Assembly: GCA_016718655.1 (NCBI GenBank) | Contig: JADKCV010000017.1 | Coordinates: 1 to 64,000 of the forward strand | DNA: 64,000 bases | Reading direction: 5' to 3' | Origin: Flavobacteriales bacterium | Lineage (GTDB): Bacteria; Bacteroidota; Bacteroidia; Flavobacteriales_F; PHOS-HE28 | Notes under the pieces: generated by a model | Seen by the model: only the letters and a program-made list of their open reading frames with translations | The model's database searches: none | What the model was told of the DNA's origin: nothing | Position numbers and translations under genes: made by a program | Shown here: one piece after another, positions 1-8,145 of the stretch | Numbering within the stretch: the first letter of the stretch is position 1 | Layout of the letters: every line of letters begins with the position of its first letter

Positions 1-726
1 CCGGTGTTCAATGCGGCGGGTATTCCGGTCATGGAAGGGTACGGACTCACCGAGTCGTCTCCGGTGATCACGGTGAACGACATGCGGAACGATGGTCTCC
101 GGTTCGGCACCGTGGGCAAGCCCATCCCCGGGGTCACCGTCCGTATCGCCGCCGATGGCGAGATCCTCGCCAAGGGCCCCAACATCATGATCGGGTATTA
201 CAAGGATGAGGAGATGACCCGCCAGACCATCGATGCCGAGGGATGGCTCCATACCGGGGATATCGGCGAGATCACCCCGGAGGGATTCCTGCGTATCACC
301 GACCGGAAGAAGGAGATCTTCAAGACCAGCGGTGGCAAGTACGTGGCGCCGCAGGTGATGGAGAACAAATTGAAAGCATCCCGCTTCATCGAACAGGTGA
401 TGGTGATCGGGGAGAACCGCAAGTTCCCGGCCGCACTGATCGTACCCGAGTTCAACTTCCTGAAGGATTACTGCGAGCGCAAAGGGATACCCTTCACCGA
501 TCGCGACCAGGTCATTGCCGAACCTCGTGTCCACGCACGCATCATGAAGGAAGTGGAAGCGGCGAATCAGGGTCTGGGGCAGTGGGAACAAGTGAAGAAG
601 ATCGCCCTTCTTCCCAAGGAATGGACCATCGACGGTGGTGAGCTCACACCCACCTTGAAGTTGCGCAGGAAACCCATCCTCGCCAAGTATGAAGCGTTGG
701 TGGAAGGTGTTTATGCCGGAAGTTGA
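1..726 (+). CDS. Long-chain acyl-CoA synthetase (AMP-forming), C-terminal part
   Basis: The reading frame is open from the first base of the window, so the gene begins upstream and only about 241 C-terminal residues are visible. They show the adenylate-forming enzyme motifs in order: YGLTESSP near visible residue 14, GWLHTGDIG near residue 81, DRKKEIFKTSGGKYV near residue 101, and the C-terminal lysine motif TPTLKLRRKPI. The family activates fatty acids with ATP to acyl-AMP and then to acyl-CoA in the cytoplasm or at the inner membrane. The long linker between the DRKKEIFKTSGGK motif and the end matches FadD/FAA-type long-chain enzymes rather than MenE-like short ones. The exact chain-length preference cannot be read from the sequence. 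Confidence 0.9.
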   Translation, partial: PVFNAAGIPVMEGYGLTESSPVITVNDMRNDGLRFGTVGKPIPGVTVRIAADGEILAKGPNIMIGYYKDEEMTRQTIDAEGWLHTGDIGEITPEGFLRITDRKKEIFKTSGGKYVAPQVMENKLKASRFIEQVMVIGENRKFPAALIVPEFNFLKDYCERKGIPFTDRDQVIAEPRVHARIMKEVEAANQGLGQWEQVKKIALLPKEWTIDGGELTPTLKLRRKPILAKYEALVEGVYAGS

Positions 727-776
727 CGTGGTGTTCACATTAAATTCGCACCCCGTTCACCTTCCTTTCACCACGC

Positions 777-1163
777 ATGAAGCAACTTATCGCCCTATTG
801 GTCCTTGGTTTTTCGTTCACGGCATGCAAGAAAGAGGCCGGTGAAGGTGGCAAGGGCGAGATCAGGGGGTTCATCTCCGAACAAGCCTATGATGCCAATG
901 GCGATGAAACAGGCGACCCTTATCCCGCTGTCGAAGCCAGGGTCTACATCATCTACGGTGATGGGCAATTCCATGATGACGATACCCGCACCGGGCCTAA
1001 TGGGGAGTACCGTTTCCCTTGGTTACGCGAAGGTTCCTATCGGGTCTATGCCATCAGTGAATGCGACGATGAGGCCTGCCGGGAAGGGATCTACCGTACC
1101 GTGGATATCGCAGGTCGTAAGGAGATCGTCACCGCACCCACCATCACGATCAAGAATTACTGA
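777..1163 (+). CDS. Small lipoprotein with a carboxypeptidase-regulatory-like beta domain
   Basis: The 128-residue protein starts with MKQLIALLVLGFSFTACKK, a signal peptide with a lipobox ending at Cys17, so it should be lipidated and exported. The rest resembles a single Ig-like 'prealbumin/carboxypeptidase regulatory' domain: a VEARVYIIYGDG strand, a TGPNGEYRFPWLREGSYRVYA segment typical of these folds, and two close cysteines in ECDDEAC. No catalytic residues are seen. It lies 3 nt upstream of the DUF2490 gene and may be cotranscribed with it. The specific role is unknown; a cell-envelope accessory protein is the best inference. Confidence 0.75.
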   Translation: MKQLIALLVLGFSFTACKKEAGEGGKGEIRGFISEQAYDANGDETGDPYPAVEARVYIIYGDGQFHDDDTRTGPNGEYRFPWLREGSYRVYAISECDDEACREGIYRTVDIAGRKEIVTAPTITIKNY

Positions 1164-1166
1164 TCG

Positions 1167-1856
1167 ATGCGGACGCTCAGCGTTGCCTGCATCGTCCTCG
1201 GGTTATCGGGTGCGGCACAGGCCCAGGAAAGACTCAAACCCGACGTCGGCACCGGCGTGTGGACCAGCATGGGCATCAAGGCCGACGCTCCCGGCTTCCT
1301 GAAGGACCTGTTGGGCAAGGATGCGTTCAAGAACATGCGCACCGGCGCGGAGATCGGCTATCGCACCGGCGATGAACTGGCCGATGGCGGACAATTGTTC
1401 GTGGACCTCAGCGCCCGGTACAAGCTCTCCAAACTACTCTCCGTTGGATTGGAACAACGGGCGGCCTTCCGTGCCAACACCCCCAACCGCTACCGTACCG
1501 GCGTGAAGGTGATGCTCGCCCATGACATCGACCGGCTGGAACTGGGCTATCGCTTCACCTACCAGCACAACTACCGGGAATGGGGTGAGGTGCGGGAACT
1601 CTTGCGCAACCGCTTCGAAGTGGGTTATGACATCCCAAAATTCCAATTCGACCCGGAGTTCAGCGTGGAGCTCTTCACCTGGGCCGGGTACCGGGGCTGG
1701 GACCAGATAGGCACCCGCTATCAATTGGGAACGAGCTGGTCGCCCATGAAGGACCATGACATCGGTGTGGCCGTCGTGCACGACAGGGAGGTGGGCGTGG
1801 CCTACCCTGATCACCGTTGGATACTCTCCCTCTCCTATTCCATCGACCTGCGCTAA
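1167..1856 (+). CDS. DUF2490 family outer-membrane beta-barrel protein
   Basis: The 229-residue product has a signal peptide (MRTLSVACIVLGLSGAAQAQ) and then alternating amphipathic segments rich in aromatic residues, with a strand-like C terminus ending in RWILSLSYSIDLR. This pattern and the RNRFEVGYDI and HDIGVAVVHDREVG segments fit DUF2490, a small Bacteroidota outer-membrane barrel family of unknown function. The gene follows the lipoprotein by 3 nt and precedes the SCO1-type gene by 6 nt, so a short operon is likely. Function beyond outer-membrane location cannot be assigned. Confidence 0.75.
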   Translation: MRTLSVACIVLGLSGAAQAQERLKPDVGTGVWTSMGIKADAPGFLKDLLGKDAFKNMRTGAEIGYRTGDELADGGQLFVDLSARYKLSKLLSVGLEQRAAFRANTPNRYRTGVKVMLAHDIDRLELGYRFTYQHNYREWGEVRELLRNRFEVGYDIPKFQFDPEFSVELFTWAGYRGWDQIGTRYQLGTSWSPMKDHDIGVAVVHDREVGVAYPDHRWILSLSYSIDLR

Positions 1857-1862
1857 CATCCG

Positions 1863-2532
1863 ATGCGGACCCGTATCCTGTTCTTCTTGGGCCTATTCCT
1901 GGCCTTGGTCGTTATCGGCTACCTCATCATCCGACCGAGCGATCAGCTGCCGATCTACCACCCTTCGCAACTGGACCCGCGCCTGGTGGACCCGAGCCTG
2001 AAGGGTGATGCGCGTGAGCACCACATCATGGACTTCACCTTGATGGACCAGAAAGGTGCGCTGGTGAGCCTTGCCGATGTGAAGGACCGCATCGTGGTGG
2101 CCGACTTCTTCTTCACCACCTGCCCCACCATCTGCCCAAAAATGACCAAGCAGATGGTCCGCGTTCAGGAAGCGTTCGCCGATGAGGACCGCCTCATGCT
2201 CCTCTCCCATTCGGTGACACCCGAGATGGACAGCGTGCCCGTGCTAGCCGCTTACGCTGACCTGCATGGCGCGAACTACGCCAAATGGCGCTTCCTAACG
2301 GGTGACCGTAAGGTGATCTACGACCTCGCCCGCAAGTCCTACTTCGCCGTGTTGGACGAAGGCGATGGCGGACCCGACGACTTCGTACACACCGAGAACT
2401 TCGTGCTCGTGGACCCAGCGACGCCTCCGCGGTTTCTATGATGGCACTTCCGCCACCGATGTGGACCGCTTGATCGGGGATATCCGCAAGTTGCTGGAGG
2501 AGGGGACGGAAGAGAAATTGCCAACATTATGA
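1863..2532 (+). CDS. SCO1/SenC family copper chaperone, frameshifted near its C terminus
   Basis: SCO proteins deliver copper to, or reduce, the CuA site of cytochrome oxidase on the periplasmic side. An N-terminal membrane anchor (residues about 5-23) is followed by a thioredoxin-like domain with the CPTIC metal motif (Cys87, Cys91) and the distal His176 in DDFVHTENFVLVD. The frame then runs into PATPPRFL and stops at 2441, but the conserved tail QRRLRGFYDG continues in another frame from 2416 to a TGA at 2530-2532 that overlaps the next ATG (ATGA). Restoring two bases to the CCC run at 2414-2416 would read VDPQRRLRGFYDG. I read this as one gene with a probable consensus error. Confidence 0.85.
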
Positions 2533-3071
2533 GTGCTGCTCAACTTTCGTTGAGGCCACGTCCTCCCTACTTGTTAGGCCTACTTTGTGTGATCCCGTTC
2601 CTAGGCTTCATTGCCGGTATTCTGATCGTGCTTACTGGGATATATCGCTATAAGGATAAAGGATTTATTACGATCGGCATTTCGGGGATTATTTTTACTG
2701 CGGTATATGCGTTGCTGCTCTATTCGGCAGAGTATGGAACTGTTGGGCGTCAGGGTTTTACAGCGTTGTCTAAAGTGCAGCTAAATACCTTGGTGGAGAA
2801 AATTGAATTCTTCCATTCGAAGAACGGACAGTATCCGGAACGTTTGGAAGAATTGCAAGAAATAGACCCGTTCGCGCCTATTGTCGACCCACTTCAGATG
2901 CACAACAGATCAGACAGCGTCAATTTCAACTATTACAAGATTGAAAATCGCTACACCGTCTTTTCATCCGGAGTCGATGGACAGGCAGGAACTGAAGATG
3001 ACTTCTATCCGGAAATTCAGGTCGACAGTACTTCTAAGGTCGGGTTAATTCTAAAGGACCCCCATGGTTGA
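2529..3071 (+). CDS. Two-TM membrane protein with type II pseudopilin-like C-terminal domain
   Basis: The 180-residue protein has two hydrophobic segments (about residues 14-38 and 46-68). The outer part contains a helix (LSKVQLNTLVEKIEFFHSKN) followed by GQYPERLEEL and a tail VFSSGVDGQAGTEDDF. The combination of 'NGQYP..LEEL', DP and 'SxGxDGxxGTxDD' resembles the C-terminal half of GspG-type pseudopilins, where the aspartates bind calcium. There is no prepilin peptidase site, because the N terminus is a double membrane hairpin. The gene is visibly more A+T-rich than its neighbours and begins inside the stop of the SCO1-type gene. Function is unknown; the pseudopilin similarity is inferred from motif shape only. 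Confidence 0.65.
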   Translation: MSAAQLSLRPRPPYLLGLLCVIPFLGFIAGILIVLTGIYRYKDKGFITIGISGIIFTAVYALLLYSAEYGTVGRQGFTALSKVQLNTLVEKIEFFHSKNGQYPERLEELQEIDPFAPIVDPLQMHNRSDSVNFNYYKIENRYTVFSSGVDGQAGTEDDFYPEIQVDSTSKVGLILKDPHG

Positions 3072-3339
3072 AAAGGAGCAGCCAAGGGAAGCGGTTTGAC
3101 AATAGGTCGCACGCTCCTTCAGGCCGATCGATCGGCCACTCGCCACATCCCCTCCCCTTCCGTAGCTTGGCTCTTCATGCACCACCAGCCCCAGCGCCCG
3201 CTACAAGCCAACCCCAAGCCCGCAGGCCGAAGGACCGTGCCGGGGGCTTGGAGCAACAGCGCATGCTCAGAATGTGAAACGCTAAACGGCGGGCGCGGCG
3301 CTCCGGATTACCACTGCCTGCTTGCGATGGTCGAGCAAT
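3072..3339. other. Gene-free stretch with a 16-bp perfect palindrome
   Basis: No frame here shows protein-like composition or a recognisable domain. It holds a perfect 16-bp palindrome GGCCGATCGATCGGCC at 3122-3137 and a possible 8-bp stem (CCAAGCCC at 3214-3221 with GGGCTTGG at 3244-3251). The stretch probably includes the lost 5' end of the damaged delta-60 repeat gene that follows. Confidence 0.5.
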
Positions 3340-4793
3340 ATGACCGCCGGCGATGAAAGGAATCTACTCTGCCTCCAGGCACCTTTGACCTTGGACCCCA
3401 GTTTTCAATTCAACCTCAATGAGTGGTACGTATCCAGCGCACTCCCGCTCGATGACGGCAAGATCCTACTATCCGGCCAAATAAAATTTCCAGGTGAGTT
3501 TTGGTTCAGGGGCTCTCTGTTAGGCTTAGCCAGGACGGCAGCATTGATACTACGTTCCCTCAATTTCCTCTTAGCGCGGGACAGGGAAAGCTGACGAAAT
3601 GGCAAGACAAAATATATGTTGAAGTGGGACAAGAAATACGAAGGCTTGATGGAGATGGTTTGATCGACCCTGAATTCATTTTGATGAGTGACGATGCACT
3701 CTTCAGTTCCCTGCAAGGCGGCGAATACCATGTGTACCCTGATGGTAGCATTGTGATGAGCGGCTTGCACAACCTGGACGATACAGCCCGTGGCTTTGTG
3801 GGCCTCTACAACCTGATCTGGTTCACCAATACCGGGCATTTGGACACGACCAAGACCCATCGGAAGGGTAACGGGGCCATCTACGAGATCGAGCAACAGC
3901 CGGATGGCAAGTTCCTGTGCAGCGGCACGGGTACGGTCTACGACGGACAGCCGGTGCGAAACGTCTTCCGCGTACACCCGGACGGGGCGTTGGATACCAC
4001 CTTTGATTCGGGTATTACCTGGGGCAGGGCAAATGTCTTTATGCCCTTAGCGGATGGGCGGGCGTACATGGTGGGCATTAGTCGAAGGGAAGGGTTTCCG
4101 GATGACACATTGCGCATCGTTCGCTTACTTCCCAATGGTGCATTGGATGACAGCTTCAACTATCAGCATGCGTTCGGTTTAGGTGAGTTGGAGAATGCCT
4201 TGGGCTTGGGTGCCACCATCCTCAACGTGCAACCGTGGGGTACGGATGCCATCCTGCTTACAGGAGAATTCCAATTTGTGAATGGAGCGGTCCGTCGCGG
4301 GATCTGCGTGTTGGATACGACTGGGCAGCTTCGTCCAGAGTTCGACGGTGCGGGGGTCAATACGTTCGTCTATCAGAACACCATAACAGGGGTTGTTGCC
4401 GGAACTTTCCTCACCCCCGATAACATGCTCTACGTCTACGGCGCCTACCACGGCTATACCGACGGCACCACCAACGACCCCGACCAACGCTTCATCACCC
4501 GGTTGAACGGGCCGGATCTGACCACCGGCGTGGCCCCCGAACCATTGAACACCGAGGCGGAGCTCCGCGTCCATCCCAACCCCGGAACCGGTGCCTTTGT
4601 ACTGGAGCTGTTGCTGGACGGCCTGGCAACCGCCCAGCTGCTGGATGCCAGCGGCCGCGTGGTGCACAGCCAGGTGCTGACCTCCGGTACCGAGCGCCAC
4701 AACCTGCACACCGGCCTGTTGCCAGGCGCCTATGTGCTGCGTGTGCGAACGGCCGATGGCCGCACCCTGCGCGGGAAGGTGGTGGTGGAGTGA
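3340..4793 (+). CDS. Delta-60 repeat protein with T9SS type A sorting domain; 5'-truncated and frameshifted
   Basis: The product is a predicted secreted beta-propeller-like protein made of delta-60 repeats: repeating units end in motifs such as LDPSF, GSIDTTF, GLIDPEF, GALDTTF, GALDDSF and TGQLRPEF, each followed by a 'PDGKxLxSG'-type strand. The last 75 residues form a type A sorting domain (HPNPGTGAFVLEL ... GAYVLRVRTADG), which directs outer-membrane export by T9SS and surface attachment. The first repeat is in one frame (3340 onward) and the rest in another (open from a TTG at 3501); the switch falls at the GGGG run 3509-3512. No signal peptide precedes the first repeat, unlike intact family members, so the 5' end is missing or unrecognisable. 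It may be a real pseudogene. Confidence 0.7.
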
Positions 4794-4848
4794 GGGGAGC
4801 ACGCTGCCCCGGGCTGAGGTCCCTGAACCATCCGCCCCCGCAAATCCC

Positions 4849-4856
4849 GACCTTTG
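4849..4856 (+). promoter_or_regulatory. Possible -7 element close to the ABC-F start
   Basis: GACCTTTG differs by one base from the Bacteroidota -7 consensus TAnnTTTG and ends 7 nt before the ATG at 4864. No clear -33 element was found. If used, the transcript would have almost no leader. Confidence 0.35.
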
Positions 4857-4863
4857 CGCCCCC

Positions 4864-6780
4864 ATGAACGTGCTTTCCGTCGAACGCCTGGCCAAACGCT
4901 ACGGTCCCCGCCAACTCTTCAAGGACATCTCCTTCGGCTTGGAGAAGGGCCAGAAGACCGCCATCGTAGCCCGGAACGGCACCGGCAAGAGCACGCTCCT
5001 GAAGTGCATCGCAGGTCTGGAAACGGCTGACGAAGGGATCATCTCCTTCAACAAGGGCCTTCGCACAGGTTACCTGGACCAGAGCGTTCACATGACGGCC
5101 ACCCACAGCCTGGTGGACGAGATGTTGGACCAGGACGATCCGGTGACCAACGCGATCCGCGAGTATGAGCACGCCATCGCCCGCCACGTGGACGAGGAGA
5201 CCATGCAGCGCGCCGTGAACCGGATGACCGAATTGAACGCCTGGGACCACGAGGCCCATGTGCAGGTGCTGCTTCACCGTTTCGGTCTGCGCGACATGGA
5301 GCAACCCGTGAACACGCTGAGCGGTGGTCAGCAGAAGCGCTTGGCCATGGCCAAGGTGCTGATCAACGCGCCCGATGTGTTGATCCTGGACGAACCGACC
5401 AACCACTTGGACGTGCACATGATCGAGCAGTTGGAGGATGAGTTGAGCGCCCCCAACCTCACGTTGCTGCTGGTGACACACGACCGCTACTTCTTGGACA
5501 ACGTCTGCGATGAGATCATCGAGATGGAGTTCGGCGAGTTCACCCGCTTCAAGGGGAACTACAGCTACTACGTGGAGAAGAAGGCCATGCTGGACGAGGT
5601 GCGGGATGCCACCCAGCACCACTTGCGCGGCCTGATGCGGAGCGAATTGGAATGGGTGCGCAAGATGCCCCGTGCGCGCGGCACCAAGAGCAAGAGCCGC
5701 CTCGATGCCTTCGACCGCATCAAAGCCGATGCCACGCGCGACTTCTCCCGGGATGAGGTGAAGATCGATGTGAAGACCGAGCGCCTGGGTGGAAAGGTGA
5801 TCGAGACGCGCAACCTGACCAAGGGCTTCGGTACCGTGGTCGGTGGGAATTACAAGCCCATCGTGAAGGGCTTCAGCTATTCCTTGAAGCGTGGCGATCG
5901 GATCGGTATCGTTGGTCCGAACGGGATCGGCAAGAGCACCTTCCTCGATCTGTTGGTAGGCAAGTTGCCGCCCGATGCCGGAACCGTGAGCATGGGTGAT
6001 ACGGTGATCCTGGGCACCTTCGATCAGCGCGGGTTGCAATTGACCGACGACAAACGCATCATCGATGTGGTGCGCGACATCGCGGAGATGATCCCCTTGA
6101 ACAAGGGCAAGACCCTGACCGCCTCCGGCCTGCTGGAGCGTTTCCTCTTCGACAAGGAGCAGCAGTGGCAGTACGTGAGCACCCTGAGCGGTGGCGAGAA
6201 GCGCCGCCTCTACCTCTGCACGGTGCTGATGAAGAACCCGAACGTGCTCATCCTCGATGAGCCGACGAACGACCTGGACATCCCCACGCTGAACGCCTTG
6301 GAGGATTTCCTCGTGGACCTCGATATCTGCCTGCTGATCGTGAGCCACGACCGTTATTTCATGGACAAGCTGTGTACGAAACTGCTGGTCTTTGAAGGCG
6401 AGGGCCGGATCAAGGAATGGGTGGGCAGCTACACCGAACTGCGGGAAAGACAAAAGGACGAAGCGGCGCGCAGCAAGGGGGCGAAGGATAGGGAGGAGAA
6501 GGAGGTGCGGGAGGAGAAGGAAGCCAAGGAAGTGAAGGTGGCGAAGGAGCTGCCCGCGAAGAAGAAGCTGACCTACGCCGAACGGCTGGAGCTGCAGAAG
6601 ATCGACAAGGAGATGCCCAAGCTGGAACAGCGCAAGGCCGAGTTGCTGGCGATCATGGCCAAGGGGGACCTGGACCACCACGCCGTGATGGAACGGTCCA
6701 TCGAACTGGAAAAGACCATCAGCGAACTGGACCGCATCACCGACCGCTGGCTGGTGCTGAGCGAGCGCGAGGGAGGATAA
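4864..6780 (+). CDS. ABC-F family ATPase (Uup/EttA-like, ribosome-associated)
   Basis: A 638-residue soluble protein with two ABC ATPase domains in tandem and no membrane segments, the hallmark of ABC-F translation factors. Domain 1 has a Walker A region ARNGTGKST (residues 36-44), signature LSGGQQKRLA and LILDEPTNHLDV. Domain 2 has GPNGIGKST, LSGGEKRRLY and LILDEPTNDLDI. The C terminus has a Lys/Glu-rich linker followed by a coiled coil (about residues 540-635), as in Uup. The first Walker A has Ala in place of the first Gly. ATG 4864 was chosen because MNVLSVERLAKRYG matches the usual start of the family and earlier in-frame codons lie in the previous gene. These proteins act at the ribosomal E site; the precise subgroup is not certain. 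Confidence 0.9.
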   Translation: MNVLSVERLAKRYGPRQLFKDISFGLEKGQKTAIVARNGTGKSTLLKCIAGLETADEGIISFNKGLRTGYLDQSVHMTATHSLVDEMLDQDDPVTNAIREYEHAIARHVDEETMQRAVNRMTELNAWDHEAHVQVLLHRFGLRDMEQPVNTLSGGQQKRLAMAKVLINAPDVLILDEPTNHLDVHMIEQLEDELSAPNLTLLLVTHDRYFLDNVCDEIIEMEFGEFTRFKGNYSYYVEKKAMLDEVRDATQHHLRGLMRSELEWVRKMPRARGTKSKSRLDAFDRIKADATRDFSRDEVKIDVKTERLGGKVIETRNLTKGFGTVVGGNYKPIVKGFSYSLKRGDRIGIVGPNGIGKSTFLDLLVGKLPPDAGTVSMGDTVILGTFDQRGLQLTDDKRIIDVVRDIAEMIPLNKGKTLTASGLLERFLFDKEQQWQYVSTLSGGEKRRLYLCTVLMKNPNVLILDEPTNDLDIPTLNALEDFLVDLDICLLIVSHDRYFMDKLCTKLLVFEGEGRIKEWVGSYTELRERQKDEAARSKGAKDREEKEVREEKEAKEVKVAKELPAKKKLTYAERLELQKIDKEMPKLEQRKAELLAIMAKGDLDHHAVMERSIELEKTISELDRITDRWLVLSEREGG

Positions 6781-6804
6781 CAGCGCGATGAACGCTGGGA
6801 TATT

Positions 6805-7128
6805 GGCCGCCAAGACGCCAGGACGCAAAGGTCGATCGCAGGATGGTGTCTCCTAGGGGCTGGTGGTAGAACACCGGCTACGACCCCAGCACATCATTCT
6901 GTTCAACATGCTGTGACCCCTTCGGGGTCAGGTCAATAGGAATGATGGCTTATGACCCCGAAGGGGTCACAGTATATGGCCCGAAGGGCGTTTGACGATG
7001 AATTGCCTTTTCGACCCCGGCGGGGTCGCAGCCGGCGTCCCCCTTGATCTTCCTGGCAACCTAATGCGCCGGTTGACCTGGGTTGAAGACCTTCCAGCTG
7101 AACATTGCGTCTCTGCGCCCCTGCGGCC
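6805..7128. repeat. Nested palindrome (REP-like) cluster bounded by imperfect inverted repeats
   Basis: This convergent intergenic region carries no gene. It contains CTGTGACCCCTTCGGGGTCA at 6911-6930 and its exact reverse complement at 6953-6972; each 20-base arm is itself a near-perfect hairpin (GACCCC/GGGGTC). A third hairpin, CGACCCCGGCGGGGTCG, lies at 7012-7028 and a small one, GCCCGAAGGGC, at 6979-6989. The outer edges, 6805-6830 and 7103-7128, are 26-base imperfect inverted repeats (18 of 26 matching) of the type GGCCGC..GACGCAA. The layout resembles REP/BIME or MITE-like elements and may also stop transcription from both sides. No transposase is nearby. Confidence 0.75.
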
Positions 7129-7140
7129 TAATACCCCCAC

Positions 7141-8145
7141 CTAGAACTTCGCGCAGGGCACGATGCGACGGCGCGAGGCGGAGCGCTTCTTATAGGGCTG
7201 CACGATATCATAGCCCAGTGTGAGCTCATGCGCTCCGGCGGTGTGACCCGCCAACCGTGATATCGTGATATCATAGCTATAGCCGATGCGCAGGTCGTTG
7301 ACCTTCACCCCTACGAGCACTGCGATGGCATCGTTGTTCGCGTATCCTGGCGCGTAGCTCTTGAAGATCGGGATCCCCCTGAACCATAGCCCAGCGAAGA
7401 ACGGGTCGCGCTCGAAGTATCCTCCGACATCCAACTGATCGTATTTCTCCTGCGAGCGAAAATTGAAAGCTAGGACAATGCTCTGTGGGTGCTCCTTGAT
7501 CACCGGGGTGCGCAAGCTCATCCGATAGCCACCATGCATGCTGAAGCGGGTGGGCACGCGAGCCTCGTTGAGCAATAGTGATTGATTCGGACGGTTCATG
7601 TGGTGCAGTGAGACTCCCAACCACAATTTGGGCGTGAAGAACAATGCACCGCCCGCCATATCAGCATATCCGATACTGGTACCATCCATGTTCTCATAGG
7701 TCCCGGTCGTCCCTCCGCGCGACAGTTGATCACCGAAGATCAAGCGCGAGTAGTCCACTGCGTGGCTCACCCAGCCGAATTGGAGCGCTGGCCGCAGGAA
7801 CACCTTCCGCTTCAGCTCGATCTCGTAGGCATATTGGCCACTTATGCTGGTGTAGCGCAGCGCACCTGAACCGGCACGATCATGCGTCACCAGCAAGCCC
7901 AGGCCACTGTTCAGATCGGACAGGTAATGGTCCAATGCGAAGTTGGCCGACACGAAGGACCCGGGAATGGATGGCCATTGATCCCGATATGCAAGGCCCA
8001 CCCGGGTCTGTGCACCGGTACCCGCAAAGCCGGGGCTGACATACGTTGGAAGTGCATAGAACTGGGTGAACTGCGCATCCTGTGCGCTGACGTTGGATGT
8101 CAACACACAAAACCAGATCGACCCTATCCATAGCGCTCTACTCAT
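7141..8145 (-). CDS. PorP/SprF family type IX secretion outer-membrane protein
   Basis: The 334-residue product has a signal peptide (MSRALWIGSIWFCVLTSNVSAQ) followed by DAQFTQFYALPTYVSPGFAG, the diagnostic N terminus of PorP/SprF proteins, then GLAYRDQWPSIPG and regular beta strands to the end (LRIGYSYDITISRLAG..GAHELTLGYDI). In the family these outer-membrane barrels help T9SS export and anchor SprB-like adhesins carrying type B sorting domains. It is the last gene of a three-gene minus-strand operon and overlaps the preceding gene by 8 nt. Its likely client is the large PKD protein encoded at the head of the same operon. Confidence 0.9.
   Translation of the reverse strand: MSRALWIGSIWFCVLTSNVSAQDAQFTQFYALPTYVSPGFAGTGAQTRVGLAYRDQWPSIPGSFVSANFALDHYLSDLNSGLGLLVTHDRAGSGALRYTSISGQYAYEIELKRKVFLRPALQFGWVSHAVDYSRLIFGDQLSRGGTTGTYENMDGTSIGYADMAGGALFFTPKLWLGVSLHHMNRPNQSLLLNEARVPTRFSMHGGYRMSLRTPVIKEHPQSIVLAFNFRSQEKYDQLDVGGYFERDPFFAGLWFRGIPIFKSYAPGYANNDAIAVLVGVKVNDLRIGYSYDITISRLAGHTAGAHELTLGYDIVQPYKKRSASRRRIVPCAKF

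Noticed and set aside
3068..3277. 69-codon frame after the two-TM gene
   Set aside because: Pro/Arg-rich, no motif, no family-like start; lies in the gene-free stretch.
4495..6828. 777-codon open frame opposite the ABC-F gene
   Set aside because: It lies entirely antisense to a gene with clear ABC-F motifs, is His/Leu/Gln-rich in the way of G+C-rich shadow frames and has no domain.
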